From assembly GCA_937925595.1 (NCBI GenBank), contig CALALQ010000258.1:1-50644 (forward strand): a stretch of DNA of 50,644 bases. The letters are read 5' to 3'. Within the stretch, counting starts at the first letter, position 1, and every line of letters starts with the position of its first letter. Made by a program: the position numbers and the translations under genes. The notes below the pieces were generated by a model. It had not been told where the DNA came from. It searched no databases and worked only from the letters and a program-made list of their open reading frames with translations. This document shows, piece by piece, positions 39,143 to 47,860 of the stretch. The DNA comes from an uncultured Demequina sp. Lineage in GTDB: Bacteria; Actinomycetota; Actinomycetes; Actinomycetales; Demequinaceae.

Positions 39143-39559
39143 GTGTCGGCCACCAACATCAACCGCGTCACCCTGACCGGGAACCTCACGCGCGACCCCG
39201 AGCTGCGCGCCACCCCGTCCGGCACCAGTGTCTGCTCGATGCGGATCGCCTCCAACACGCGCCGCAAGACCGGCGAGGGCTGGGTCGACAAGCCCAACTA
39301 CTTCAACGTCACCGTCTGGGGCGCGCAGGGCGAGAACTGCGCTCGCTTCCTCAGCAAGGGCCGTCCCGTCGCGATCGACGGCCGCCTCGAGTGGCGTGAG
39401 TGGCAGCAGGACGACAGCAAGCGCGAGGCGATCGAGATCGTCGCCGACGCCGTCCAGTTCCTCACCGCGCCCGAGCGCGCGAGCGAGAACGGCGCGTCGC
39501 CGGAGCCCGAGGCGGTCCCCGCAGGCGCCGCGCCCGATCCGGACGACATCGCCTTCTGA
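39143..39559 (+). CDS. ssb: Single-stranded DNA-binding protein
   Basis: The 138-aa protein starts at GTG 39143 (AAGGAGG 8 bases upstream). It has the SSB OB-fold: INRVTLTGNLTRDPELR, SVCSMRIASNTR, then YFNVTVWGAQGENCARFLSKG, VAIDGRLEWREWQ and EIVADAVQFL. It ends with the acidic tip PDPDDIAF, which binds partner proteins (the D-D-I-[PA]-F type). It is a mobile-element copy beside the prim-pol gene, used in transfer and replication. A terminator follows. Confidence 0.95.
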   Translation: MSATNINRVTLTGNLTRDPELRATPSGTSVCSMRIASNTRRKTGEGWVDKPNYFNVTVWGAQGENCARFLSKGRPVAIDGRLEWREWQQDDSKREAIEIVADAVQFLTAPERASENGASPEPEAVPAGAAPDPDDIAF

Positions 39560-39572
39560 CCTAGACCGTCCC

Positions 39573-39599
39573 GCGGCGGCCGGTGCTCCCGGCCGCCGC
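39573..39599 (+). terminator. Terminator-like hairpin after ssb
   Basis: An 11-bp stem (GCGGCGGCCGG with its complement) and TGCTC loop begin 13 bp after the ssb stop. GC-only stem without T-tract. Confidence 0.6.
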
Positions 39600-39619
39600 C
39601 TGGAACTCAGGAGCTCGAG

Positions 39620-39940
39620 ATGACATTCGACTCAAATGCCCGGGCCAGCGCTCGCCCGGACCGAGAGCTGGCAGCGACGTTGCACGTGCTCGCCGCGCCC
39701 GTTCTCCAAGGCCGCGTCGAGGACTACATCGACATCTCAGGACGCGGCATCGACTTCGGCGCGTTGCTCGAGGAACCCTGGTCGAGCAGCGAGCGCGCGA
39801 TGATCGAGATCGCGTGCACGATCTGGGGACGGACCGACATCGTCGACGCGTCGCTGTCGCCGATCCTGTTCACGCTCGACGACGCGAATTTCGCGTGCGT
39901 GATCGAGGCGAGTCGAATTCGTCGCGGCGATGCCTGCTGA
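39620..39940 (+). CDS. Hypothetical protein (106 aa) linked to prim-pol
   Basis: The 106-aa protein is not recognised. Its middle contains VEDYIDISGRGIDFGALLEEPWSSSERAMIEIACTIWG, a mixed alpha/beta stretch like small conserved proteins near ssb in actinobacterial mobile elements. A GGAG-containing ribosome site precedes ATG at 39620. It overlaps the prim-pol start by 11 bp, so the two are coupled. Confidence 0.6.
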   Translation: MTFDSNARASARPDRELAATLHVLAAPVLQGRVEDYIDISGRGIDFGALLEEPWSSSERAMIEIACTIWGRTDIVDASLSPILFTLDDANFACVIEASRIRRGDAC

Positions 39941-40832
39941 CCTGCTGCCGCCACTGGGCGCCGGTACCCCGCTGCTCGCCGCCTTGGCCTACGCGGCCGC
40001 CGGCTGGCCCGTCCTGCCCGTGCACACTCCCGCGCGCTACGGAGGGTGCTCCTGCGGCCGCGCCGGGTGCCGAAAGCCTGGCAAGCATCCGCGGACAGCG
40101 CGTGGGCTGCTGGACGCAACCACGGAGGCGGCGACGATCGCTGCGTGGTGGTCGCGGTGGCCGCGCGCGAACGTTGGTGTCCGCACGGGCGCTCTCGTCG
40201 TGCTCGACGTCGACGGGCGCGAAGGCGCTCAGTCCCTTGCGGCGATCGAGGCCGCCCATGTCGGGCTTCCGGCGACTCGCCGAGTTCGGACGGCGCGCGG
40301 AGAACACATCTACTTCTACGCAGCTGCGCAGGAGGTCAACTGCTCAGCTGCGCAACTCGGCGTTGGGCTCGACGTTCGCGGTCGTGGCGGCTACGTGATC
40401 GCTCCACCTAGCCTTCACGCCAACGGGAGCCGCTACTCGTGGAACCAGACGCGCGACGTCGCATCGCTCCCTGCATGGCTAGCCGCGCTGCTAGCCGACG
40501 CCCGACCGGAACACGAGCGCGCACGGCTCCCGTCTTCGGTTGTGACGGCACCGGACGCTCGCGGGGCTCGCTATCTTCGCGCCGCGCTTGCGGGCGAGGT
40601 CGCTGCTGTTGCGCGAGCACCGGTTGGGGCACGCAACGATGTGCTCAACCGCGCAGCCTTTCGACTCGGTCAGATCGTCGGCGCAGGGCTAGGTAGCAGC
40701 GAACAGGTCGTCGAGCCACTGATGGAGGTGGCGCAGTTCGTCGGCCTCAGCGATCGAGAAGCGCTTTCGACAATCCGATCCGGTCTTCGCGCCGGCGAAG
40801 CGCACCCACGCCCCGGTGTGGAAGGTCGTTGA
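39930..40832 (+). CDS. Bifunctional DNA primase/polymerase (prim-pol)
   Basis: The 300-aa protein has the prim-pol N-terminal domain: AYAAAGWPVLPVHTP, a zinc-binding-like loop GGCSCGRAGCRKPGKHPR, NVGVRTG, the catalytic pair LDVDG (Asp93, Asp95) and the His in RTARGEHIYF. It can make primers and extend them. There is no helicase domain, so it needs a partner. Its gene carries three CARCTGCGCARCT-type sites (40321-40357). It ends 6 bp before the convergent cargo gene. Confidence 0.85.
   Translation: MPADLLPPLGAGTPLLAALAYAAAGWPVLPVHTPARYGGCSCGRAGCRKPGKHPRTARGLLDATTEAATIAAWWSRWPRANVGVRTGALVVLDVDGREGAQSLAAIEAAHVGLPATRRVRTARGEHIYFYAAAQEVNCSAAQLGVGLDVRGRGGYVIAPPSLHANGSRYSWNQTRDVASLPAWLAALLADARPEHERARLPSSVVTAPDARGARYLRAALAGEVAAVARAPVGARNDVLNRAAFRLGQIVGAGLGSSEQVVEPLMEVAQFVGLSDREALSTIRSGLRAGEAHPRPGVEGR
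40321..40357. repeat. CARCTGCGCARCT sites inside prim-pol
   Basis: Three members: CAGCTGCGCAGGA (40321-40333), CAACTGCTCAGCT (40337-40349, one mismatch) and CAGCTGCGCAACT (40345-40357, full match). They encode the segment AAQEVNCSAAQLG, a region away from the catalytic motifs. Confidence 0.6.
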
Positions 40833-40838
40833 GGAGCA

Positions 40839-42371
40839 CTACGGGTTGACAAGCTTCTGCCGCCACGAACCATCGACGAGCGATTCCGTGTCTGCAAGGA
40901 GCGCCAGGCCGAGCAGCGCGGCCAGCGCCGGGAATTCCGCTGGTATGCCCCCAGTGTTCATGGCGAGAATGAAGCGGTGAGGGTGGTCGCGGAGAACGTC
41001 AAGAAGCCCATGAGAGCTGTTTCGCACAGCGCGGCAGAGGGTCGCGATGAGATCGTCATCGCTAATCGACTTGATCGTCGTGGCGTCAACGGTCGCCACG
41101 CGGGCTCCCTTCGGTGTCAGCCGGTGCTGCAGGGTGTTCTCGCGGATTTCGTCTCTGAGTTCGTCGAATAGGCGCGCGATTTCATCGCCGAGACGTTTGG
41201 CGAGGTCGTCAGGTAGAGACGTAAGGGCCGAGCGGGCTCTGCGCACCGATCTGGTCCGGCGCAGAAGAGCCGCGAATCCGTCGCCTGACTCGAGCTTTCC
41301 GTAGCCCAAGAGACTCTCCGCCTTGTCTAGTAGGTCGAACGCGATCTGGACGCGGTCGAGCTCCGTCGCCTGCGGCTCAGCGAGGAGGGACAGCGCGTCG
41401 GCAATGAGGCGCTCGACCGTGATGATCCACGCGGACTGTGCGGTGGCGTCGTAGAACCCCGCTTCATCCGTGAATCGAGTCGGATCGGTGCCGTGGCTGT
41501 AGATGACGTTCAGGCGCCCGACCCACCACTCCAGCAGCCGTGCACCGTCTTGTGGGTCCAGATGCTTGAAGAGAGCGCTGCGGTTGAGTCCTTGCGGGTC
41601 ATCCATCACGCGCGGGCGATACAGCGACGACAGGGAGGGCGGGTAGGGCCGACGAAGGTCGAGCCCGCCGCCGAAACAGAACACGAGAGTGTGTGGCGTC
41701 GCGGGAATCTGCAAGCCGAGGACTGCGGGCGAAAGAGCCAGCAAGGCGAAGTCGATGGCTTCGCCGAACTCGACGCCGCGCGTGAGCGTCAGATGCTCGA
41801 ACGCCCGGAGTCTTTCCATCTCGGGCCCGAGCGGTATGTCTGGCGTCAGCTGCATCGCAAGTTGCGTTCGCCCGAAGGCAAGACGGCTCAGGAGCGCGCC
41901 ATCGACCGCAACGAGCCAGAGCGACCCCTTCGGGAACTCACGCAGTAGCTCTGGGACGTTGGCAGCCAGCAAGTCCGGCAAGTCGCCGGCCTGTGCGGCT
42001 CCGAGAGCAGCCAACGCGAACGCCACGATCTCAGATTCATTGCTCGGGTTCCGTTTGATGATCTCCTGGCCGCGGTCAATCATCACTTGGCGATACGCGA
42101 GCGGGTCGTCGATATCCGAACGTCGACGCGGCGGATGGTCACGGACCGGTGCCCACGTGTCTGGGTCGTCGAAGTCCGAGTCTGCATCGCAGATCTTGAT
42201 CAGCTTGAGATGCTCCGCGATGACTCCCGCCCCCTCGGCTGGCGCGAGAGCGACGACGCCAGCACCGAGATCATCGACGCGGAAGTGGCTCAGGTCGGTG
42301 AGGCTGTTGCGATAACCCGGTGCCAGATCGGCCGATGGCATTCGCACCATCGCGAGCGCGTCACTCGGCAT
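40839..42371 (-). CDS. Large hypothetical cargo protein (510 aa)
   Basis: The 510-aa protein starts at ATG 42371 with AAGGAG 7 bases upstream, in preference to 42425. It is mixed in fold, with long helical regions such as RVQIAFDLLDKAESLLGYGKL and AKRLGDEIARLFDELRDEIRE. No catalytic motif or membrane segment stands out. I do not know the family. It is 60 bp downstream of the DUF4238 gene and probably in one operon with it, as minus-strand cargo inside a plus-strand backbone. It may be a defence or stress module. Confidence 0.6.
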   Translation of the reverse strand: MPSDALAMVRMPSADLAPGYRNSLTDLSHFRVDDLGAGVVALAPAEGAGVIAEHLKLIKICDADSDFDDPDTWAPVRDHPPRRRSDIDDPLAYRQVMIDRGQEIIKRNPSNESEIVAFALAALGAAQAGDLPDLLAANVPELLREFPKGSLWLVAVDGALLSRLAFGRTQLAMQLTPDIPLGPEMERLRAFEHLTLTRGVEFGEAIDFALLALSPAVLGLQIPATPHTLVFCFGGGLDLRRPYPPSLSSLYRPRVMDDPQGLNRSALFKHLDPQDGARLLEWWVGRLNVIYSHGTDPTRFTDEAGFYDATAQSAWIITVERLIADALSLLAEPQATELDRVQIAFDLLDKAESLLGYGKLESGDGFAALLRRTRSVRRARSALTSLPDDLAKRLGDEIARLFDELRDEIRENTLQHRLTPKGARVATVDATTIKSISDDDLIATLCRAVRNSSHGLLDVLRDHPHRFILAMNTGGIPAEFPALAALLGLALLADTESLVDGSWRQKLVNP

Positions 42372-42431
42372 GGAGTACTCCTTGGTCGGCGCAACAAGTC
42401 GAGCGTCGGAGCCGACTATCGGCAATGCTGT

Positions 42432-43538
42432 TCATGGCTTCGGCCGGCGTTGTCTCAGGAACGTCGGACCGCGAGCCGCAGCCTCGAACTGCTGCTGCAG
42501 CACCTCTTGACGGCCGTCCAGCATGGGTGTGCCCGGAAGATGGTCGAAGACCACTCGCGGGGGAACCGGAGCCGCGGGCGCAATCGAAGGATCGGCAGTC
42601 ACGCGCGCATGTAGCTCGAGGAGCCTCTCCTCGGTGGCCGCGAAAACAAAGCGATTTGCGTGACCGTACGACTTGAGGTTCACGTGATCAACGAGCCTGC
42701 TCACCTCACGTCGTCGCAGCGGTCCGGTGTCACCGTAATCGACCCGAAGCGCGAGCGTCGGGCTGAGCGGAAACGTCCCGTATGCGTTCCGCGAACTCGC
42801 CAACGCTGGAACAGCCCAAGGGGCGTCGGGCGCTGGGTCATGAAAAGTCAGAGGTCGATCGCCCAGCACGAATTCGCTGTCGCGCGCATCAAGGAGGGTC
42901 CACGCCATCGACTCGATCCGGAGCGCGCCGGACAGCCACAAATCGAGCAGTCCAGCAAGTGCAAACTCTCGCGGAGCCTCGATCGTCAAGCGTCCGTCGC
43001 GAAGTTGTTCGAGGGCCTCGCGGCTGATCTCGTCGTCACGACCATCGATCAGGTTTCGCTCGAGTTGTTCCTCGAGCGCCTGACGTCCGAGATGCGTTGC
43101 ATGGCGGCGAAGCAGCTCCAGATCGGCTGGGCTTCGAAGACGCTGCAGAGCGACGAGCCACGCGATGTCCATTCGTGCGCCTTCGTCCAGCGTCGCGGCG
43201 CCGTCGAGCAACGGTGAGATCGCGATGGCGCCAAAGCGCTCGGCTTCGGAGAACAAGCGCTCCAGGTAGTTCGGGTGGTGGTCACCCTCGACATCCACGC
43301 GATAGAGACCAACGGCAAACGCCGTCTTGTCGGTTGCGACCAGAACGCAGCTGCCGGATTGCTTGTCGAGTTGCCACACCCGCACGCGCTCGGACGATGG
43401 GTCGGCGAACCGCTTCAGGAGATGCTGCGGAACGAAATGATGCTTGCGCGCTTCGGTGCCGGGTAGCTCACGGGTGCGCGCGACCTCTCGGAAGCACTCT
43501 GCGAAGCGGCCCGGGATGAGATCAGCGTCGGGATGCAC
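42432..43538 (-). CDS. DUF4238 family protein
   Basis: The 368-aa protein has the DUF4238 signature: KHHFVPQHLLKRFADP near the start, then a helical body (MDIAWLVALQRLRSPADLEL), and the late motif DSEFVLGDRPLTFHDP. The family is widespread in mobile and accessory regions; its function is unknown, though the conserved His and D-R-P motif suggests an enzyme or nucleic-acid role. It is the first gene of a two-gene minus-strand unit. Confidence 0.8.
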   Translation of the reverse strand: MHPDADLIPGRFAECFREVARTRELPGTEARKHHFVPQHLLKRFADPSSERVRVWQLDKQSGSCVLVATDKTAFAVGLYRVDVEGDHHPNYLERLFSEAERFGAIAISPLLDGAATLDEGARMDIAWLVALQRLRSPADLELLRRHATHLGRQALEEQLERNLIDGRDDEISREALEQLRDGRLTIEAPREFALAGLLDLWLSGALRIESMAWTLLDARDSEFVLGDRPLTFHDPAPDAPWAVPALASSRNAYGTFPLSPTLALRVDYGDTGPLRRREVSRLVDHVNLKSYGHANRFVFAATEERLLELHARVTADPSIAPAAPVPPRVVFDHLPGTPMLDGRQEVLQQQFEAAARGPTFLRQRRPKP

Positions 43539-43851
43539 CTTCGGTCGAGACTAGGGACCCACGACCAGCGGCGGCAAGTGATTCCCGGTTCGAGTCCGCG
43601 ACTGCCGCGCGCCGTCGTGCTCGCGGTCGGCTGTCAAGCATCTCGTCTCTCCCGGCTTGGCGATCGATCTCGGAGGACGGATCTGATGGTGACGGACGTG
43701 CAGCTCTCGGGCGGCGGGCCGACCCACCCCTACGGTGGCACGCCCGCGTGGCGACGCCGGCGGGACGAGCGGCCGCTGAGCGGGCGCGCGGACGGGGCGG
43801 GATCGGCCCGCCGCCCGGGTGGGCCCCGATGGAAGGACGGAGTCCGCCGTC
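43539..43851. other. Interval between DUF4238 and parB-like genes
   Basis: A 313-bp region with divergent promoters expected. An ORF beginning with ATG at 43686 has a good GGAGG site, but it soon runs into the parB-like gene in another frame and becomes Arg-only, so only its first 50 codons could be real. Confidence 0.35.
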
Positions 43852-45573
43852 ATGACCACACCACCCGCAGCTGCGCCCACCGAGGTGCGCGTGCCGCTGG
43901 CCAAGATCCGCGTCCCCGACAACGTGCGGGCGCTCGACGACGCGCACGTCGACGCGCTCGCCGGCTCGATCCGCCTGCAGGGCGTGATCGTGCCGCTGGT
44001 TCTCCGACCGGCCAGCGACGAGCCCGACGCCTACGACCTGGTCGCCGGCTTCCACCGTTTCGCGGCCGCGCAGAAGCTCGAGCTCGCCGACGTCCCGGTT
44101 GTCGTGCGCGACGCTGACACTGAGGACGCTGACCGTGCCGTCGAGAACATCACTCGCAAGGCGCTGGACCCGCGCGAGGAGGCGCGGGCGGTTCAGGCGA
44201 TGCTCGCGCGAGGCCTCACCGAAGACGGCGCAGCGCAAGCGCTGGGCTGGAGCCGCCAGCGCGTCGCCGCGCGCGTGAAGCTGCTCGAGCTCCCGGAGCT
44301 TGCGCAGCAGCTCGTCGGCGACGGCGCGATCGCCCTGTCGGCGGTCGACCGCCTGCTCGCGATCGGCCGCGTCTCGCAGCCGCTGCTCGACGTGCTGCTC
44401 GCCCATCTCGCCGAGGACGGCAACGGCTGGATGGCGGAGCGGCTGGCGCGCGAGCCGGGCTGGGTCCTGGACGCAGCGCTGCGCCAGAGCGGGACGAAAA
44501 TCTTCGCCGCGCACCTCGGCACGATCCGCTCCAACGAGATCGCCGAGCTCCGCCTCGGCAAGAAGGCCGACGCGCACTACGAGCGGATCGCCGCGCTGCA
44601 CAAGCAGCTCGACCGGCACGCCTACGGCTCGCCCGAGGTCCGGTTCAGCGACGAAGACGTCGACCAGGCCCGGGCGGCTGGCGTGCTCGTCGAGTTCGAG
44701 CGGAGCCGCCCGATCATCACTGACCGGTCGCTCTATCGCGAGCTGACCAAGGCCGCGCTGAAGCGCAGCGTCGCCGCGCTGGAGGCCAGGGTTGCGGCCG
44801 CGACCGAGGAGAAGCGTCGGGCGCGCACCGAGCGTCGCGACGGCGGTGCCCAAGACCCGGTAGCCGCGGCCGCGCGCGAGCGAGACGCCACGCTGCGCAA
44901 TCTCGCCGACCAGGCGCACGGCGCGAACCTCGATCTCGGCACGAGCCTGCTCGACAAGCTCTCGGCCGTCGATCCGGGGGACCTGCAGGTCGCGCGCTTC
45001 TTCGTGTACGCGCTGCTCGGCCCGGACTGGGACGCGTCGCCGTACACGCAGACGGGCGAGCGCGTCCAGCGGCTCGCCGCCAACGGCATCCGGCTGGTCG
45101 TCGGCGAACTCCGCGCGGACGCGACCAAGACGCGCAAGGACGGGACGCCGGGCCGGTTGCGGATGGACTACGGCGATCACCGCAAGCCCGAAGCGGCGAT
45201 CAAGTGGCTCTGGCGGTACATCGACGGTGCGAAGACCGCCGGCGAGCTCTACGGCCGCGCCTTGGTCGTGATCGCGGCCGAGCACTACGCCAGCCGTCTC
45301 GTGCTCCCGGCCGGTCACCGGATGCCGGCGACGCGATGGAGCTCGCGCAAGGACACCGCTTCCAAGGCGCTCACGCGCCTCGCGGGCACCTGCGTCCCCT
45401 CGACGCTCAAGCGGATCGAGCAGGGCGTCCAGCAGGCGCACGCGGCTTACCACGAAGCGCAGCGCCCGGCTGACGATCCCACGTCCGAGGCAGAGGCGAC
45501 GCCCAGCAACGACGTCGTCGACGAGGACGACGCGGCGGGCGACGACGCGACCGCCACGCCGGACGAGACCTGA
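43852..45573 (+). CDS. ParB/Spo0J-like nuclease-domain protein
   Basis: The 573-aa protein has the ParB N-terminal block: [55 protein letters not shown] and later [20 protein letters not shown], a helix-turn-helix ([24 protein letters not shown]). The long C-terminal extension (about residues 200-573) has helical segments and an acidic end ([18 protein letters not shown]). It is larger than chromosomal ParB and lies 26 kb from parA, so it may be a ParB-type regulator or plasmid-stability protein rather than the partner of that ParA. Start ATG 43852 is preceded by GGACGGAG; an in-frame start at 43819 also exists. Confidence 0.8.
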   Translation: MTTPPAAAPTEVRVPLAKIRVPDNVRALDDAHVDALAGSIRLQGVIVPLVLRPASDEPDAYDLVAGFHRFAAAQKLELADVPVVVRDADTEDADRAVENITRKALDPREEARAVQAMLARGLTEDGAAQALGWSRQRVAARVKLLELPELAQQLVGDGAIALSAVDRLLAIGRVSQPLLDVLLAHLAEDGNGWMAERLAREPGWVLDAALRQSGTKIFAAHLGTIRSNEIAELRLGKKADAHYERIAALHKQLDRHAYGSPEVRFSDEDVDQARAAGVLVEFERSRPIITDRSLYRELTKAALKRSVAALEARVAAATEEKRRARTERRDGGAQDPVAAAARERDATLRNLADQAHGANLDLGTSLLDKLSAVDPGDLQVARFFVYALLGPDWDASPYTQTGERVQRLAANGIRLVVGELRADATKTRKDGTPGRLRMDYGDHRKPEAAIKWLWRYIDGAKTAGELYGRALVVIAAEHYASRLVLPAGHRMPATRWSSRKDTASKALTRLAGTCVPSTLKRIEQGVQQAHAAYHEAQRPADDPTSEAEATPSNDVVDEDDAAGDDATATPDET

Positions 45574-45584
45574 ACCACCCCTTC

Positions 45585-45610
45585 GCGGCGCGGGCTCGAG
45601 CCCGCGCCGC
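45585..45610 (+). terminator. 26-bp perfect palindrome after parB-like gene
   Basis: A perfect 26-bp GC-rich palindrome (13-bp arms around CTCGAG) begins 12 bp after the stop codon. It is most likely a terminator. It lies 24 bp before the antirestriction gene. Confidence 0.6.
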
Positions 45611-45633
45611 TCCATTCGCTCTCGGAGGACGAG

Positions 45634-46536
45634 ATGACTTCGAAACGCCGCCTAACCGAGGTTGAGCGCGCGGAGCGGCGCGCCCAAGACCACGAGCTGA
45701 CCATCCGCGCAGTTGCGCAGCTGCGCACGTCACGCGGCTGGCAGGCGTGGCTGCGCGTCCGCGCTCGGACGGGACTTCGCCGCTACAGCCTCGGCAACCA
45801 GCTGCTGATCGCGCTGCAGGATCCCGAAGCCACGCGCGTGGCCGGCTTCCGGGCCTGGATCACGCTCGGGTACTGCGTGCGCAAGGGGGAGACGAGCCGC
45901 ATACGAATCTGGGCGAGATGCGACCCGTCGAACAAGAAGCTGCAGGCCTGGCGGGACACCGGCGCAGATCCCAAGGCCCGGCCGAAGTCGTTCTACCGCC
46001 TCGAGTCGGTGTTCGACCGCGCGCAGGTCGATCCGCTCCCGCCACCGGCCGTTCCATCGCCGCTCGATCCGCCGATAGCGCCGATCGCCGGCGATTCGCT
46101 TGCGTGGGCGCTCCCCGAGCTCGACCAGGTCGCCAGCGCTCTCGGCGTGACCGTCGAGCGTTCGCCGATGCGGCCCGGTGTGGACGGCTCCTACTGGCCA
46201 GCCGAGCAGCGGATCCAGGTCAACTCCACGATCGCGGTCAACCAGCAGGTAGCGGCGCAGGCACACGAGCTCGCGCACGCGCTGGTGCGGATCGACCATC
46301 GCGACGAAGACCCGACGCTGGACTACGCCACCGAGGAGCTCGTCGCAGAGTCGGTCGCGTTCACCGTCTGCGGGTTCCTCGGCCTGGACACCGTCGGCAA
46401 CTCGGTCCCGTATCTCGCGGTCTGGAGCGAGGGCACCCCGGCTGACGCGTTCGAGCAAGTCGCCGGTCTGATTGATCGGCTGGCGCGCCGGCTCGAGGAT
46501 GCGCTCGCAGTGGTCGAGGAGCCAGCGGCCGCGTAG
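45634..46536 (+). CDS. ArdC-like antirestriction protein (ssDNA-binding + zincin)
   Basis: The 300-aa protein has the ArdC N-terminal domain: RYSLGNQLLIALQDPEATRVAGFRAWITLGYCVRKGE, with its conserved N-Q-L and G-x-W/K-G-E elements, used to bind single-stranded DNA. A C-terminal ImmA/IrrE-like metallopeptidase domain has H-E-L-A-H (His211, Glu212, His215) and a downstream Glu-rich motif (EELVAESVAFTVCGFLG). It would protect incoming DNA in a new host. It carries a CARCTGCGCARCT site at codons 26-30. GGAGGACGAG precedes ATG at 45634. Confidence 0.85.
   Translation: MTSKRRLTEVERAERRAQDHELTIRAVAQLRTSRGWQAWLRVRARTGLRRYSLGNQLLIALQDPEATRVAGFRAWITLGYCVRKGETSRIRIWARCDPSNKKLQAWRDTGADPKARPKSFYRLESVFDRAQVDPLPPPAVPSPLDPPIAPIAGDSLAWALPELDQVASALGVTVERSPMRPGVDGSYWPAEQRIQVNSTIAVNQQVAAQAHELAHALVRIDHRDEDPTLDYATEELVAESVAFTVCGFLGLDTVGNSVPYLAVWSEGTPADAFEQVAGLIDRLARRLEDALAVVEEPAAA
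45711..45727. repeat. CARCTGCGCARCT site inside the antirestriction gene
   Basis: AGTTGCGCAGCTG (45711-45723) is, read on the minus strand, identical to the full site in the prim-pol gene (40345-40357). A second TGCGCA follows at 45722-45727, giving an overlapping pair near the start of the gene. Confidence 0.6.
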
Positions 46537-46725
46537 CCGTTGGCTGCTTGGCGGTCGGGTGGTTCAAGCGCCGAAGCGGTTGGAGTGGCAAGGGACTGGG
46601 CTGCGCGGATGCTGCCACTCCGGGTGCAATCCGCCGCACCACCTGCGCCCTGACGGGAACGCGACTCACAGGTTCGCGCGCGCAGGTGGCGCGTGCGTTC
46701 GCACCCTCCGCGGCTCGGGCACCGC
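46537..46725. other. Region upstream of the DUF3072 operon
   Basis: A gene-free 189 bp containing a 9-bp inverted repeat (GGAGTGGCA at 46582-46590, complement at 46613-46621) with a 22-base loop. It probably carries the promoter of the downstream operon. Its partial likeness to a cobalamin-riboswitch box is not convincing. Confidence 0.35.
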
Positions 46726-47052
46726 ATGCCCAGCCCCCAGCCCACCAACCGCTCCGGAGCCGACGCTCCGACCGCCAAGCAGCTGCGTTTCCTGCGGACG
46801 CTGGCCCAGACCAGCGGCGTGACCTTCGTCTACCCGGCGACCAAGGCCGAGGCCTCCTCCGAGATCGACCGCCTCCTCAACGGCCTGGTCGAGGACCCCG
46901 GCCCGCGCTTCGTCCCGTCCGAGCAGGACCTCGAGCGCGCCCGTGAGCTCGGCGTCCCCGAGAGCGCCATCGGCTACCGCGACGACGAGATCACCGGCTA
47001 CGGCGCCGACGCCCACTGGACGCACACCCGCGAGCGCGAGGACCGGTCGTGA
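46726..47052 (+). CDS. DUF3072 family protein
   Basis: The 108-aa protein has the DUF3072-like motif TAKQLRFLRTLAQTSGVTFVYPATKAEASSEIDRL, a small helical domain found in actinobacterial mobile elements. Charged residues follow. It is the first gene of an overlapping operon: its GTGA overlap with 47049 couples the next gene. A recruitment or DNA-binding role is plausible but not shown. Confidence 0.7.
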   Translation: MPSPQPTNRSGADAPTAKQLRFLRTLAQTSGVTFVYPATKAEASSEIDRLLNGLVEDPGPRFVPSEQDLERARELGVPESAIGYRDDEITGYGADAHWTHTREREDRS

Positions 47053-47315
47053 GCACCGCCGGCGATCGCCGCGAGCTCGCTCGGTACGAGCTCCCCGACG
47101 GCAGCGAGCGCATCCTGTGCGCGCAGCGGGTCGACGGCCGGGTCGCGATCAGCGACATCCCGGATAGCGACGACCGCGGCCGCGTCTACCTCGTCGAGCG
47201 GCACGTCGAGAGCACGGCGGCCATGGAAGGCCTCGTCGCGGAGTACGTCCACGATGCGCTCCGCCGCGGCGAACCCGCGATCCTCCTTCCGAGTTGGATC
47301 GAGGGCGGGCGATGA
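47049..47315 (+). CDS. Small hypothetical protein (88 aa)
   Basis: The 88-aa protein has a beta-rich start (ARYELPDGSERILCAQRVDGRVAISDIP) and a helical end (MEGLVAEYVHDALRRGEPAILLPS). The overlap with both neighbours (GTGA and ATGA) makes coordinated synthesis with the sigma-like protein likely. No family recognised, although similar short proteins follow DUF3072-type genes in other elements. Confidence 0.6.
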   Translation: MSTAGDRRELARYELPDGSERILCAQRVDGRVAISDIPDSDDRGRVYLVERHVESTAAMEGLVAEYVHDALRRGEPAILLPSWIEGGR

Positions 47316-47860
47316 CCGTCCCGGTGGGCTCCGAGCGGCGCGAAGGACTCGCGGAGTTCTTCGCGGCCAATCATCGGCGGCTGGCCCGTCGCGTCGGCTA
47401 CTTCGCGCATGGAGCAGGGGGCACCGCTGTCGACGACGCCTGCGCTTACGCGTGGTTGCAGCTGGTCCGCCGACCCGACGTGGACCTCGACGCCGACGGC
47501 TACTCGTGGCTCTCGGTCGTGGCCATCCATGAGGCGTGGCGGCTATCTCGTTCCGACCGCGCGGAGCAGCCCGCCGGACTGTTCTGGCCCGAGAGCGAAT
47601 GTGCCGGAGAACGGCCGGAGCCGGCCGCCCTCGATGCCGATCCGCTCGATCGCGCACTGGCTGCCGAGCTTCACCGTGCGCGGGTCCAAACCCTCGCGGT
47701 ACTGAAGCCGCACGAGCTCCAGGCCCTCGGGCTGCAGGCACTGGGGTACCGCTATCAGGAGATTGTGGCGCTGACCGGCAGCTCCTACACCGCGGTCAAC
47801 CGGCGCCTCAGCGAAGGCCGCACGCGACTTCGTCGTGTTGAGGGGGCGAACTTTCGATGA
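47312..47860 (+). CDS. Sigma-70-like (ECF-type) protein
   Basis: The 182-aa protein resembles an ECF sigma factor: region-2-like helices (EFFAANHRRLARRVGYFAHG..., VDDACAYAWLQLVRRPDVDLDADGYSWLSVVAIHEAWRLSR) and a region-4-like helix-turn-helix (LKPHELQALGLQALGYRYQEIVALTGSSYTAVNRRLSEGRTRL). It probably switches on element genes, or is a structural relative without sigma activity. ATG at 47312 overlaps the previous stop; no anti-sigma follows. Confidence 0.72.
   Translation: MTVPVGSERREGLAEFFAANHRRLARRVGYFAHGAGGTAVDDACAYAWLQLVRRPDVDLDADGYSWLSVVAIHEAWRLSRSDRAEQPAGLFWPESECAGERPEPAALDADPLDRALAAELHRARVQTLAVLKPHELQALGLQALGYRYQEIVALTGSSYTAVNRRLSEGRTRLRRVEGANFR

Noticed and set aside
38452..39399. Plus-strand ORF overlapping ssb in another frame
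   Set aside because: Overlaps a clear SSB and a membrane protein; Arg/Pro-rich by-product of GC skew.
43522..45615. Minus-strand 697-aa ORF opposite the parB-like gene
   Set aside because: It is a GC-rich antisense shadow; the plus strand has clear ParB motifs and ribosome site.
46600..46680. Cobalamin-riboswitch-like stretch (GGTGCAATCC)
   Set aside because: Only a fragment resembles the box; pairing elements are absent and the downstream genes are unrelated to B12.
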